Shown here: in pieces, positions 1 to 9,102 of the stretch
How positions within the stretch are numbered: the first letter of the stretch is position 1
Layout: the number at the start of each line of letters is the position of its first letter
DNA from: JAUIAI01 sp041396585
GTDB lineage: Bacteria > Pseudomonadota > Gammaproteobacteria > Burkholderiales > Burkholderiaceae_E
Assembly (NCBI GenBank): GCA_041396585.1
Contig: JAWKYG010000003.1
Location: forward strand, 62,001 to 126,000
DNA length: 64,000 nt
Direction: 5' to 3'
Position numbers and translations under genes: made by a program
Notes under the pieces: model-generated
Told to the model about the DNA's origin: nothing
Databases searched by the model: none
What the model saw: only the letters and a program-made list of their open reading frames with translations

Positions 1-353
1 ACATCCTGCTCTACTTTGCGCTGTTATCGGCACCCTATCTGGTGCGGCACAAGGGGCATGTCCTCACCGACATGCTCGTGCAGCGACTGCCCACCGGGTT
101 ACGCCGTGTGCTGGAGAAGCTGGTATATCTGCTGTGCATTGCGATTGCGCTGGTCTTCATGAAGGTGGGCGCATCGCTGTTCATCGAGGCTATCGAGCTT
201 GGCTACATGGACGAGCGCTCGGTGGATATTCCCTACGGCTTTCTCTATGCGCTGTTTCCCCCTTGCTTTCTGCTGATTGCGCTTGAGTTCGGCCGATATC
301 TGCTCGGCGCCGACTCCCTCTACGAACGCGAGCTACAGCTCGACTCGGCCTGA
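1..353 (+). CDS. dctQ: TRAP transporter small permease, DctQ family (5' truncated by window)
   Basis: C-terminal part of a small TRAP permease; the reading frame is open from base 3, so the gene begins before the window. Two long hydrophobic stretches are visible, with the Leu/Val/Arg-rich pattern and the KGHV motif of DctQ proteins. In TRAP systems the DctQ subunit pairs with the large DctM subunit in the inner membrane for Na+-driven uptake of organic acids captured by a periplasmic binding protein. The dctM gene follows after 14 bases, which supports the call. The matching binding-protein gene is not in view on this side. Substrate unknown. Confidence 0.85.
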   Translation, partial: ILLYFALLSAPYLVRHKGHVLTDMLVQRLPTGLRRVLEKLVYLLCIAIALVFMKVGASLFIEAIELGYMDERSVDIPYGFLYALFPPCFLLIALEFGRYLLGADSLYERELQLDSA

Positions 354-367
354 GGCGGGACAGCACC

Positions 368-1681
368 ATGGAATGGTATTTCGCCCTTGGCCTGTTGTTG
401 TCCCTGGTGGTCGGCCTGATGATGGTCGGCGTTCCGGTGGCCTTCGCATTCATGGCCAGCAACCTGATCGGCGCCTGGATATTCATTGGGGGTTCGGCCT
501 CCATGCTGCAGGTGGTGGACAACTCCACCTCGCTGATCACCCGCTTTCAGCTGGCGCCGGTGCCGTTCTTCATTCTGATGGGGTCGATCTTCTTCTACTC
601 CGGTCTGGCGGTGCGGGTGTTCGATGCGCTGGACAAGCTGCTGGGCCGCGTGCCCGGACGACTCTGTTTCCTGACCGTGGCCGGTGGCACCGCGTTCTCC
701 ACGCTGACGGGTTCGAGCATGGCCAACACCGCCATGCTGGGTTCACTGATGGTGCCCGAGATGGAGCGCCGCGGTTACCACTGGAAGATGTCGCTCGGGC
801 CCATTCTGGGCACCGGTGGCCTGGCGATGATCATTCCGCCGTCGACGCTGGGTGTCCTGCTGGCGTCGCTCGCCGAGATCGATGTCGGCCGATTCCTGAT
901 TGCCGGCATCCTGCCCGGGCTGGTACTGGCCCTGCTCTACACCGGCATGATCGGCCTGCAGATCTGGCGCAACCCCTCTTATGCGCCCAGCTACGAGACC
1001 GAGCGCCTGAACTTCTCGCAGGCGGTGGCTACGGTCATCGTCAACATCGTGCCAATGGGAGCGGTGGTGCTGATGGTGATCGGCCTGATCATCTTTGGCA
1101 TTGCCACCCCCACCGAGTCGGCGGCCTTCGGTGTGCTGGGCGTGATGATCTTGGCGCTGGCGTTTCGCATGCTCACCTTCGAGACGGTTCGCGCCTCACT
1201 GATCTCGACCATCAAGGTGGGCGGGATGGTGTTCTTCATCATCCTGAACTCGAGCATCTTCAGCCAGCTGCTGGCCTATTCGGGAGCCAGTTCAGGGTTG
1301 CTGCAATACGCCACATCATTTGATGTTCCGGTGGCGGTGATGCTGTTGTTCATCTTCCTGTCGCTGTTGCTGATCGGCATGTTCATGGACCCGGTGTCGA
1401 TGATGCTGATCACCGTGCCGATCTTCTTTCCGTTGATCAAGGCGCTGGGGGTGGACCCGCTCTGGTTCGGTCTTTTTATGCTGATGGCCCTGGAGATGAG
1501 CCAGACCACGCCGCCGTTCGGGCTGCTGTTGTTTGTCATGCTGGGCGTGGCGCCAAAAGGTACCAGCCTCAAGCAGGTGGCCGTGGCCGCCGCCCCCTTC
1601 CTGGTCTGCGATGCGGTGCTGGTTCTGCTGATTGCCGTGTTCCCGGCGCTGGTGCTTTTCCTGCCGGGAATCATGCGCTGA
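368..1681 (+). CDS. dctM: TRAP transporter large permease, DctM family
   Basis: 437-residue, very hydrophobic protein with about a dozen membrane segments, the usual length for DctM. It shows family landmarks such as GSSMANTAMLG near residues 119-129 and the MSQTTPPFG motif in the C-terminal third. It forms the translocation channel with the DctQ subunit encoded just upstream. The ATG at 368 is preceded by GGCGGGACAGC, a modest ribosome site. The cargo is probably a carboxylate or aromatic acid, which would fit the aromatic cluster that follows, but that is inference from neighbourhood only. Confidence 0.92.
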   Translation: MEWYFALGLLLSLVVGLMMVGVPVAFAFMASNLIGAWIFIGGSASMLQVVDNSTSLITRFQLAPVPFFILMGSIFFYSGLAVRVFDALDKLLGRVPGRLCFLTVAGGTAFSTLTGSSMANTAMLGSLMVPEMERRGYHWKMSLGPILGTGGLAMIIPPSTLGVLLASLAEIDVGRFLIAGILPGLVLALLYTGMIGLQIWRNPSYAPSYETERLNFSQAVATVIVNIVPMGAVVLMVIGLIIFGIATPTESAAFGVLGVMILALAFRMLTFETVRASLISTIKVGGMVFFIILNSSIFSQLLAYSGASSGLLQYATSFDVPVAVMLLFIFLSLLLIGMFMDPVSMMLITVPIFFPLIKALGVDPLWFGLFMLMALEMSQTTPPFGLLLFVMLGVAPKGTSLKQVAVAAAPFLVCDAVLVLLIAVFPALVLFLPGIMR

Positions 1682-1909
1682 CAGGCACTCGAGTCGGCCC
1701 CGCTTGCGAACAAACCCCTGCGGCTTTTCGTGACCGCAATCGTCACGGCGCAGGCAAAGAAACCCGTGCGCCAGGATGTCGCACTTCAGGTACGCCTCGA
1801 ACTCGTCTGAGTACGAGGAGCGCGAAGCGGGGCGCGCGCTTGGGCGTCGCAGCCCGCCCCATCGTCGCGCGGAATTGCTCGAGCAAACCGAGGTGCGCTT
1901 GTGGCAATT

Positions 1910-2920
1910 TCATCGGGCGCTTGATTTCCCCTTCTCGCGTTCGATCACCAGGCGCTTTTCCGCGCCAGCGCGAAGGTTGTCAAGTTGCGCCAGAAAGCCT
2001 GACTTGTCGACCAGCGGGTGCGGCTCACCTGTTCTGCGTGCAGGGATCTTGCGCGCAGCCTCGGTCAACCCGGTACTGAACGGATGCGTGGTCAGGTGCA
2101 CGGAGATTGGCGACTGTTCGGATCTCACCATTGACTCGATCCGATTCACGCTCGCGATATAGGCCTCGACCTGAGCCACGCTCTTGATCGCATTCAGCCC
2201 CAGGCCACCGACCGTAAACGCATGATAGGTCTGGTCGCCGTCGCGCACATCGAAAGCATAGGAGGCGGTGCCCATGGTGTGGCCAGGCGTTTCGTAGGCG
2301 GTGAAGGTGGTGTCGCCGACAGTGAACTGCTGACCGTCCTTGGCCACGGTGTCCACGCCGTCGAGAAAGGCCCATGGGCGACGACCTGTTTTCGAGGCGG
2401 CCGAGTCGGCGATGGCCTCATCCCAACCCTCCTGGCTCATCACAAACGGTGCCTTGGTCAGTGCCTTGATCTTTAACGCACCGCCCACATGGTCGAAATG
2501 GCCGTGCGTCATCAATACAAGCTTGATATCAGCGGGGTCGACGCCAACCTTGCGAATGTTCTCGATGAGCAGGTCGACGAACGGCTCATGCAAGGTGTCG
2601 ATCAGCACTGGCCCGGCGGAGGTCTTGATAATCCAGGCGGACACCCAGCAGACGCCAACATAGTAGACATTGTCGAATGCCTGGTAGGGCTCCACCTTTT
2701 GGGCCTTGGGGTTGCCGAGCCAGCGGCCCAGCACGGGAGGCATCTTGCCAGTGCGCCCGAACTCTTGGAAGCGGGCCAGGATCTTGTCCGAGGGGCAGCC
2801 GTCCAGCTCGTTGGTGGCCTCGGTCGTTGCTTTGTCCTGCGCCTGGCTCGAGGTGGCGCCAAGACTTGTGGCGATAGCCAGCATGCCAACGGCCAGTCGC
2901 TTGCGAATCGATGTGCTCAT
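1910..2920 (-). CDS. exported metallo-beta-lactamase-fold hydrolase (subclass B3-like)
   Basis: 336 residues with an N-terminal signal peptide (cleavage expected after about residue 27, SSQAQ). The zinc motif HGHFDH is at residues 139-144, with further candidate ligands H214 (TPGHTMG) and a C-terminal-half HLTTH. This is the pattern of periplasmic B3-type lactamase-fold enzymes; many relatives hydrolyse lactones, thioesters or other esters rather than beta-lactams. A good GGAGG lies 7 bases before the ATG at 2920. It lies downstream of and co-directional with the meta-cleavage genes (109-base gap), so a role in processing an aromatic-derived ester or lactone is possible but unproven. Confidence 0.85.
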   Translation of the reverse strand: MSTSIRKRLAVGMLAIATSLGATSSQAQDKATTEATNELDGCPSDKILARFQEFGRTGKMPPVLGRWLGNPKAQKVEPYQAFDNVYYVGVCWVSAWIIKTSAGPVLIDTLHEPFVDLLIENIRKVGVDPADIKLVLMTHGHFDHVGGALKIKALTKAPFVMSQEGWDEAIADSAASKTGRRPWAFLDGVDTVAKDGQQFTVGDTTFTAYETPGHTMGTASYAFDVRDGDQTYHAFTVGGLGLNAIKSVAQVEAYIASVNRIESMVRSEQSPISVHLTTHPFSTGLTEAARKIPARRTGEPHPLVDKSGFLAQLDNLRAGAEKRLVIEREKGKSSAR

Positions 2921-3029
2921 GTTGTGCCTCCGGTTTTTTTTGGTCGTGGTTGGTACGGCGGATGGTTTTGGGATCTGAAGCTGATGTCACGCGGCAGAGG
3001 CGATCAACGATCTGGATCGCTTTGTCGGA

Positions 3030-3980
3030 TCACTGTTGATTGCGGCTGCGGACCAGGTTGTCTTTGAGGAAATCCGGGACGCGCTCGTCAAAGCCCAATG
3101 CGACGCGGCGAACCTCGGCCGAGTCGGTGGGTGCATGACCCACGCCGAGCGCGGCGGCACGCGGCGGGTCGATCTCGACCACGGTGGCGGTCAGCATGCC
3201 CAGACCGGTAATTTCACATGACACCTCGTGGCCGGGGTCGATCGAACGCGAGTGGCATGGAGTGCCCATCAGGATGACATCGCCAGCTTCCAGCGTGATG
3301 TGGCGCGCGATGTCGGCGATGACGTAATGTGGTCCCCAGATCGTCTCCTCGCCGATTCGTGCTTCCTGCACCACCAGCCCATTCACCCGCGTGCGTAGTG
3401 TCTGTTCAAAGATGTTCACGCCGCGAACCAGGCCTGGCCCGATCGGCAGTAAGGTGTCCGCCCCTTTGACACGCAGCATCGAGCCTTGATCGGTGTCGCG
3501 GAAGTCTTGCAGACCCATGTCGAGCGCCGGGCAAAAGCCGGCCATGTAGTCCCAGGCCTCTTCCGGGGTCACATTGCGGCAGGTGCGCCCGATCACGACT
3601 GCATACTCGCCTTCGTAGTTCAGGTAGCGACAGTCTGCCGGTTTCGAGATCTGGCCTCGATGACCGTTCAGCGAACTGGGTGGCTTGGTGAAGTATGTGG
3701 GAGTTGCAGTGGGGCGGGGCTTGTTGCGCGTCTCCATACTGCGCGACTTGTACGAGATATGCACCGCAATGATCTTGGACGGTGACACAGGCGGCAGATG
3801 CGCGAGACCCTGCGGGTCAATCAGGCGTGAATCGTCCAGTCGCAACATGCCCTTGTCTTGGCCGCTCTCGACGACAGTGCCCCAGAAGGCACTGCCGCCC
3901 ACCAGCACGCGGCGACGCTCGACTCTCGGCCCGCGAAGCACCTCGGGCAGCGCTTCAAAAGGAAACTCCATCGCCGTCAT
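3030..3980 (-). CDS. FAH-family decarboxylase/isomerase of meta-cleavage pathway (HpaG/HpcE-like)
   Basis: 316-residue fumarylacetoacetate-hydrolase-fold protein. Metal-site residues E123 and E125 (EGEYAV) and D154 (PALDMGLQDF) are present, followed by the KGADTLLPIGP loop. In the homoprotocatechuate pathway, relatives decarboxylate 5-oxopent-3-ene-1,2,5-tricarboxylate and isomerise 2-hydroxyhepta-2,4-dienedioate. This one has a single FAH domain rather than the duplicated form of some enterobacterial HpaG proteins. The open frame extends upstream, but the start at 3980 is chosen because its ATG overlaps the dioxygenase stop codon as ATGA, a classic coupled junction. The exact step catalysed is inferred from neighbours. 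Confidence 0.82.
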   Translation of the reverse strand: MTAMEFPFEALPEVLRGPRVERRRVLVGGSAFWGTVVESGQDKGMLRLDDSRLIDPQGLAHLPPVSPSKIIAVHISYKSRSMETRNKPRPTATPTYFTKPPSSLNGHRGQISKPADCRYLNYEGEYAVVIGRTCRNVTPEEAWDYMAGFCPALDMGLQDFRDTDQGSMLRVKGADTLLPIGPGLVRGVNIFEQTLRTRVNGLVVQEARIGEETIWGPHYVIADIARHITLEAGDVILMGTPCHSRSIDPGHEVSCEITGLGMLTATVVEIDPPRAAALGVGHAPTDSAEVRRVALGFDERVPDFLKDNLVRSRNQQ

Positions 3981-4924
3981 GGTCTCGACCCTGCCTGGTT
4001 CCGTGTCGGTGTGGAAGGCGCATTCGCATGCAGCGTCGAGCCCGTGGCCGGCTGCGAATGAGTGTCGAACCAAATATGGATGTTTCCGGTTCCGCGGGCA
4101 TTCTCGTACTCGGAGACGGGTTCGCCGCGGAAACGGCAATCCGTCCCGCCCATCGCGCCAAGCATCTGCAGGTAGTGTGCGCCGAATGCCTCCCAGGTTC
4201 GCTTTCGAAACTCGTTGTCCCAGTCGGCGATCAATCGGTCATGCCGACCTTCACGCATCAGCTCGATCGCGAGTTTGTCGCTGCGCACATTCTCAGGGCT
4301 GGATACGTTGGACTCATGAAAGATGCGCGGGTTGTTCGGCGTCCAGTCGATTGGATTGAAGCGATGACTGAGCGCACCGGAGGCGAGCATCACGACTCTC
4401 AGATCGCTGCGTCGGATGGCTTCGCCGATGTGCTCTCCCGAGGTGAGGAAGGCTCGCCAATCGCAGTTCTGACAGGAACTCGCCGAGACCACCGGCACGC
4501 CCAGATGTTCGAGCTGCAGGTGCTTGATCAGATTCAGCGTGGCGTACTGGCGTGTCAGACCCGGGTTCGAGATCGCGCGGTTATAGCCGCCGCGCTCTCG
4601 TGAAACCGCTTCGACCGCCATAGCGAAGCCGGGGTGACCTGGATAGTCATAGTGCACGCCGTGCAGGTACCAGGGCATCTCGTCGGATACATAGCTACCT
4701 TGGAAGTGTGTCCCAGCATCGATCAGGTGATAGCCAGTGGTGAACCAGTGCGAGTCAAAGATCAGGATCAGCTCCGGTTCGGCTGCTTCGATCCGCTCGC
4801 GCAGGCGGGCATACCCGGCAATCAGGCTGGAGTCGGTTCCGGCGCCTTGAAGCACACGAAACTCCTCGCACTGCATCAGCCCGGGATGATGCGAAACGAT
4901 GGCTGCGCCAACGATGGTTCCCAT
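3977..4924 (-). CDS. class III (LigB-type) extradiol ring-cleavage dioxygenase, HpaD-like
   Basis: 315 residues. The N-terminal HHPG motif (H12, H13) and the DSHW and SDEMPW segments are typical of LigB-superfamily 3,4-dihydroxyphenylacetate 2,3-dioxygenases, which use non-haem Fe(II) to open a catechol ring next to the hydroxyls. The ATG at 4924 has GGGGAG about 8 bases upstream; a longer frame exists but lies within the dehydrogenase gene. It sits between the semialdehyde dehydrogenase and the FAH-type gene, which fits sequential cleavage, oxidation and decarboxylation. Homoprotocatechuate is the most likely substrate, but another substituted catechol cannot be excluded. Confidence 0.85.
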   Translation of the reverse strand: MGTIVGAAIVSHHPGLMQCEEFRVLQGAGTDSSLIAGYARLRERIEAAEPELILIFDSHWFTTGYHLIDAGTHFQGSYVSDEMPWYLHGVHYDYPGHPGFAMAVEAVSRERGGYNRAISNPGLTRQYATLNLIKHLQLEHLGVPVVSASSCQNCDWRAFLTSGEHIGEAIRRSDLRVVMLASGALSHRFNPIDWTPNNPRIFHESNVSSPENVRSDKLAIELMREGRHDRLIADWDNEFRKRTWEAFGAHYLQMLGAMGGTDCRFRGEPVSEYENARGTGNIHIWFDTHSQPATGSTLHANAPSTPTRNQAGSRP

Positions 4925-4949
4925 GCAATACTCCCCTTGAGAGGTGCGT

Positions 4950-6425
4950 TCAGCGTTGGCTGAAACTCGCCGTAAATGGTTTACTGGGCACGACAACGTC
5001 TTTGATGTCGCAAAAGAAGTCGAAGCTCCAGTTGCCTCCTTCGCGCCCAATGCCGCTGCGCTTGATGCCGCCAAAAGGCGCTGCCAGGTCGCGGATGCCA
5101 AAGCTGTTGATCCAGATGAATCCGGTGCGTACACGGTGCGCGATCGCAACCGCATGTGACTGCTCGCCATAGCAGACGCCGCCGAGCCCATAGTCGGTAC
5201 CGTTGGCCAAGGCGAGCACTTCATCGTCATCGGCGAAGGTTTGTAGCGTCAGGACCGGACCGAACACTTCGTTCTGCACGATTTCGTCATCCTGGCGAAC
5301 ATTCGTGATCAAGGTGGGTTCAACGAACTGATCACCAAACGGATGGCGTCGCCCGCCCCACAGGACATCGGCGCCACCAGCACGCGCCCGCTCGATGAAG
5401 CCCAGCACGCGCTCCACTTGGCGTGGATGAATGATTGGCCCGACTTCCGTTGCCGGCTCACGCGGATCACCGACAACCAAAGCTTGTACCCGGCTGCGCA
5501 TGGCGGTGAGAAATTGCTCGGCGACACGCTCGTGCACAAGGAGTCGGGTGCCAGCGAGGCAGACCTGCCCGGCATTCCGATACATCAACGCTGCGGTGGC
5601 CGCAGCGGCGTCGATGTCGGCGTCGTCAAGCACGATGAACGGGCTCTTGCCGCCGAGTTCGAGGCTGCAGGGAACCAGGTTGGCCGCCGCCGCTGTCGCG
5701 ATCGTGCGTGCCGTGCCAACGCTGCCGGTGAACGAGATGCGGGCGATACGGGGGTCTCCCACGAGCGGAGCGCCCGCGCCCACGCCGGTACCTTGGACGA
5801 CATTCAGGACCCCTGGCGGCAGACCAGCGGCGTGTGCCGCATCGGCCAGCAGCGAGCAGGTCAGTGGCGCCCATTCGGGCGGCTTGAGCACGCAGGTGTT
5901 GCCGGCCGCCAGGGCCGGGCCCAGCTTCCAGGTGGACAACATGAGGGGGGCGTTCCAGGGGGTGATCACAACGACCACGCCCGCTGGATCGTGGCGCACG
6001 TCGTGATGCGCCTGCTCGGTATCGATGGATGCTTCCTGCAGGCCCAGCGCAAGTTCGGCAAACCAGCGGATGTTCTGCATTGCGCGCGGCACCACACCAT
6101 GGCGCATGCGCGACAGCAGGACGCCGGCGTCGTGCGATTCGAGTACACAGAAGGCTTCGGCGCGCCTGCCGATCTCGTCCGCAAAGCGATCGAGGTAGGG
6201 TTTTCGCTCGGCGGCGCTCAACGCAGCCCAGGCCGGGAACGCCCGCTCGGCTGCGGTGATCGCGGCAGCTGCATCGGCCGCGTTGCCCGCTGCAATATGC
6301 CCGATCAGAGATTGGTCGATCGGGCAACGGACTTCGATCGAATCCTGCGGCGAGCATCGAACGCCATCGATGTAATGTTCGGCCGAGACCGCAATGCCGG
6401 CGATCTCGATCTTTGGATGAGTCAA
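4950..6425 (-). CDS. semialdehyde dehydrogenase of meta-cleavage pathway (HpaE-like)
   Basis: 491-residue NAD(P)+-dependent aldehyde dehydrogenase. Catalytic residues are visible: N158 (PWN), E256 (LELGGKSPF), C289 (GQVCLAGTR) and the C-terminal PFGGIKRSG segment. Family and context suggest 5-carboxymethyl-2-hydroxymuconate semialdehyde dehydrogenase, oxidising the ring-cleavage product of the dioxygenase encoded 25 bases downstream. The only plausible in-frame start near the expected N-terminus is TTG at 6425, with GGAG about 9 bases before it. First gene of the leftward operon, divergent from the LysR gene. Confidence 0.85.
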   Translation of the reverse strand: MTHPKIEIAGIAVSAEHYIDGVRCSPQDSIEVRCPIDQSLIGHIAAGNAADAAAAITAAERAFPAWAALSAAERKPYLDRFADEIGRRAEAFCVLESHDAGVLLSRMRHGVVPRAMQNIRWFAELALGLQEASIDTEQAHHDVRHDPAGVVVVITPWNAPLMLSTWKLGPALAAGNTCVLKPPEWAPLTCSLLADAAHAAGLPPGVLNVVQGTGVGAGAPLVGDPRIARISFTGSVGTARTIATAAAANLVPCSLELGGKSPFIVLDDADIDAAAATAALMYRNAGQVCLAGTRLLVHERVAEQFLTAMRSRVQALVVGDPREPATEVGPIIHPRQVERVLGFIERARAGGADVLWGGRRHPFGDQFVEPTLITNVRQDDEIVQNEVFGPVLTLQTFADDDEVLALANGTDYGLGGVCYGEQSHAVAIAHRVRTGFIWINSFGIRDLAAPFGGIKRSGIGREGGNWSFDFFCDIKDVVVPSKPFTASFSQR

Positions 6426-6657
6426 GGGCTTGTCTCCGACGATATCCGGGAGTGGGCTGGCGACTTACGTCGAGGGCTGCGACCACTCCTGAGCCGGGTT
6501 CGGCCAGGAGATCAGTCTGGAAGGCCCGCGACTTGCGCGCGTCGCTCCGGTGTTTCGCCGGGGCGACCTTACGAGCGATCAAAGTCTGTCGGCAAACCAA
6601 ATGAAAGACAATCGATCAATTCTGGAAGATTAATAAGCAAAAGCGGATAATTACCGC
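6426..6657. promoter_or_regulatory. divergent intergenic region between semialdehyde dehydrogenase and lysR genes
   Basis: 232 bases separate the two divergent start codons. The 60 bases before the lysR ATG are strikingly AT-rich for this genome and include TTAATAAGC and GGATAATTACC. LysR proteins usually bind such divergent regions through a T-N11-A motif, but I could not pick one unambiguously. The regulatory role is inferred from gene arrangement. Confidence 0.4.
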
Positions 6658-7596
6658 ATGGCATTTTCTCGCGTCACCATTCGTCAGATCGAGGCCTTCC
6701 TGGCCGTCGCCGAGCAAGGGAGTTTCGTGCGTGCTGCACGTCGCCTGGGCCTGTCTTCATCGGCGGTCAGCCAGTTGGTGTCGGAGCTCGAGTCGGTGCT
6801 GGGATTTCGAGTGTTCGATCGCAGTACGCGCCGGGTGGAACTTTCGGGTGCGGGGCGAACCTATCGGGCTTCGGCGCAAGCCGTCCTGCGTCAGTTGCAG
6901 CGCGCTGAATCGGTCGCCGCTGATGTTCGCCAGCGAGCGGCGGGTGTCGTCCGAGTTGCTGCCCCACAGGTTTTGGCGAGCATGTTCGTACCGGCCGCGA
7001 TGCGCGCATATCGCGATGAGATGCCGCGCGTGGTTCTGCGCGTGATCGACACGCCAGTTGAGTCGCTGGTGGAAGCGGTTGCGCAGGCAGACGTCGACAT
7101 TGCGATCGGGCCCGACTGCCGGCACGGCGAAGATGTCATCAGTCTGCCCGTGTTGGACACGCCGTGGGTTCTCTGGTGTTCGCCGGAGCATCCGTTCGCG
7201 CGACACCGAACGGTTCGGTGGGCACAACTAAAAGACATTGAACTGGTGGCAGCCGGGCGTGATCATGAACGCAGCGTCGAGCAAATGCATGCGGGTCTGC
7301 CCGATGATCAGCGAATTACGCCGATCGATATCGTCGACAACCTGACGACTGCCTTTGGAATTGCCGCCATGAATTTGTCCGCCACGCTCGCCCCAGAGTA
7401 CGTCGGTGTTCTGGCAGAGAGATTCGGGCTCATGAAGCGGCGGGTGGTCGACCCCGAGGTGATCCGGCGGGTCTGCATATTCTTTTCGCGGGATCGGGCC
7501 ATGACACCGGCCGCCGAGGGTTTCAGTGAGTTTCTTGCAAAGTGGCTGCCTTCGCGGGTATCGCAGAGGAAGCGAAAGGCCGTTGGCCGATCGTAG
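6658..7596 (+). CDS. LysR-family transcriptional regulator
   Basis: 312 residues. The N-terminal winged helix-turn-helix (about residues 4-63) reads RQIEAFLAVAEQGSF, then AARRLGLSSSAVSQLVSELE, then GFRVFDRSTRRVELS, the standard LysR signature. The remainder is a periplasmic-binding-protein-like effector domain (RVAAPQVLASMFVP). It is transcribed divergently from the meta-cleavage operon, so it is probably that operon's regulator, with a pathway intermediate as co-inducer. Length and start are normal for the family. Confidence 0.9.
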   Translation: MAFSRVTIRQIEAFLAVAEQGSFVRAARRLGLSSSAVSQLVSELESVLGFRVFDRSTRRVELSGAGRTYRASAQAVLRQLQRAESVAADVRQRAAGVVRVAAPQVLASMFVPAAMRAYRDEMPRVVLRVIDTPVESLVEAVAQADVDIAIGPDCRHGEDVISLPVLDTPWVLWCSPEHPFARHRTVRWAQLKDIELVAAGRDHERSVEQMHAGLPDDQRITPIDIVDNLTTAFGIAAMNLSATLAPEYVGVLAERFGLMKRRVVDPEVIRRVCIFFSRDRAMTPAAEGFSEFLAKWLPSRVSQRKRKAVGRS

Positions 7597-7810
7597 ATGA
7601 CATCGATTCAATGGCCTGAGCTTTGAGCTACGGCGCAACTTACCGCGCCGGTGTGCGGCGTGGCATCGCCAACCTACCGTGGTTCGAACTGACCCGTTGA
7701 AGCCTGTCCAACTTATGGGAGGCAGTTCAAACCAGCGGCGCTTCACCATTCCTGAAGTGCCACCCGTCGCAGGGCCGCAATCGCCGAGGCGCAGCCCCTC
7801 GAGCGGGCGA

Positions 7811-8104
7811 CTAGATCGCGAGAAGGGAATTGATGGCCGACTTGTTGTAAGGCTGAATCGCCGCCAGCGCCGCAGCGTGATTCTCGTGCGCAGCGTAGCG
7901 CTTCATCGCGTCGGCATCATCGAATTCCATGGTTACCGCATACCGACGAGCCTTCACGTTCGGATTGATGTTCGGGCCACCAACGAAGTTCCGCACCCCG
8001 GGAATCTGGCGAAGCAAATCCGCGCAGTCGGCGAAAGCCTGATCCACGGCGGCTCGATCAGCCGCGTCGTCGGCGTCGAATATGACCATCCATCGCAATG
8101 CCAT
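7811..8104 (-). CDS. Dabb (stress-responsive alpha/beta-barrel) domain protein
   Basis: 97-residue single-domain protein with the ferredoxin-like Dabb pattern: LRWMVIFDADD, then a helix, then VRNFVGGPN, YAVTMEFDD and YAAHENHAAAL. Dabb proteins dimerise to a barrel; some are cyclases or ligand-binding proteins in aromatic or polyketide metabolism, many are unassigned. The ATG at 8104 is favoured over the GTG one codon earlier because AAGGAGG sits 6 bases upstream. It lies near the aromatic cluster but on its own; function unknown. Confidence 0.75.
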   Translation of the reverse strand: MALRWMVIFDADDAADRAAVDQAFADCADLLRQIPGVRNFVGGPNINPNVKARRYAVTMEFDDADAMKRYAAHENHAAALAAIQPYNKSAINSLLAI

Positions 8105-8209
8105 CACATTCCTCCTTGGTGGATGTCGGTGACTCCGACGTCGTCATCCCGATAATCACCCTGTACCGCTATTGTTGCGAACGGCCTGCTGAGCCAGGAC
8201 CATAGAGAC

Positions 8210-8656
8210 TCAGGTGATGCGGAACACCTCGAACTCCACACCGTCACTGACGGACCGGCCCCGTCCTGCGAAGAGCGTCTGATTGACCCACTGGTAGCGT
8301 TCGTCTCCGGCCTCCAGGCGCGGCGTTATGCGGAAGTACTGATCTTCGAAGCGTGTTTCTCCGGATGATTGCGAGGCTGCCTGGAATCGCTCGGTGCGCT
8401 CGATCAGGCCGCCATACGAGACGTAAATAACGGCACCGTCATCGGTTTCAAACTGCGCACGAACGTCGAGTCGTGCGTAACCGTCCGCGCCGATAAGCAA
8501 CCAATCGGCGCCTGCGCCGACCACTTTGCCATTGAGTCGCTGCCCCCGAATTGTTCCGCCGGTTGCGCTGGCTACGACTCGAGTGCCATACGGGCCCGGG
8601 CCGACAATGCGCCGTTCGAGTTGCACCCGCTGCGTGTATTCGTAGACTAGTTCCAT
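8210..8656 (-). CDS. DUF3237 (UPF0311) domain protein
   Basis: 148 residues forming a beta-rich single domain. The motifs RIVGPGPYGTRVV, GTIRGQRLNGKVV, GADWLLIGADGYARLDVRA and a C-terminal YQWVNQTLFAGRG match DUF3237, a barrel family of unknown function often found beside aromatic or hydrocarbon degradation genes. An in-frame TTG occurs at 8683, but ATG 8656 is preferred because GGGGACAGGA precedes it. About 100 bases separate it from the Dabb gene; both could belong to the aromatic locus. Confidence 0.78.
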   Translation of the reverse strand: MELVYEYTQRVQLERRIVGPGPYGTRVVASATGGTIRGQRLNGKVVGAGADWLLIGADGYARLDVRAQFETDDGAVIYVSYGGLIERTERFQAASQSSGETRFEDQYFRITPRLEAGDERYQWVNQTLFAGRGRSVSDGVEFEVFRIT

Positions 8657-9102
8657 CTTCCTGTCCCCATTGTCCAATCGCAATCAGCGCGACCGAGACA
8701 TTCACCGGAAAACCGCGTGGCGAATGTCGATTGGTGCAAACAAGGGGAGGAGGCCTGCCTAAGAGGCTGACCTTTGGGTAGATCGAGGTTACTTCGTGAT
8801 CAGGAGGGTGGCAAGACAAGAACTGAGGACAACGGACCAATCGCAGAGCGCAACATGTTCGCACCGCATTCTCTCGGCAATCGAAGAGACTGCGCGCCTT
8901 CAGCACGGGGCATGGCCCCGGTCGGCCGCATCCATCGCCCGTCGTGGCGCGCGAGTGGCATTGGGACGCTCATCAGCCAGGAAGACGACAGGCGTCACGG
9001 CGGGATCGGTCCGCGAATACAGCGACAAGTCGACTCATTGGCGCAGCCTTTCGGCCGAGATCGCATGGGATGTATTCACTGCCTGCGACCTACCCTTGCC
9101 CG
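8657..9102. other. non-coding stretch between DUF3237 gene and comM
   Basis: 446 bases with only short, composition-driven open frames. I see no RNA gene, strong hairpin or repeat. It must hold the promoters of both divergent genes, but no clear -35/-10 pair stands out. Confidence 0.4.

Noticed and set aside
277..1323. 348-codon + strand frame over dctQ/dctM
   Set aside because: Out-of-frame shadow of the dctM gene; Arg/Gly/His-rich with no membrane pattern.
6594..6657. A specific LysR T-N11-A box
   Set aside because: Several weak matches in an AT-rich stretch; none clearly better than the others.
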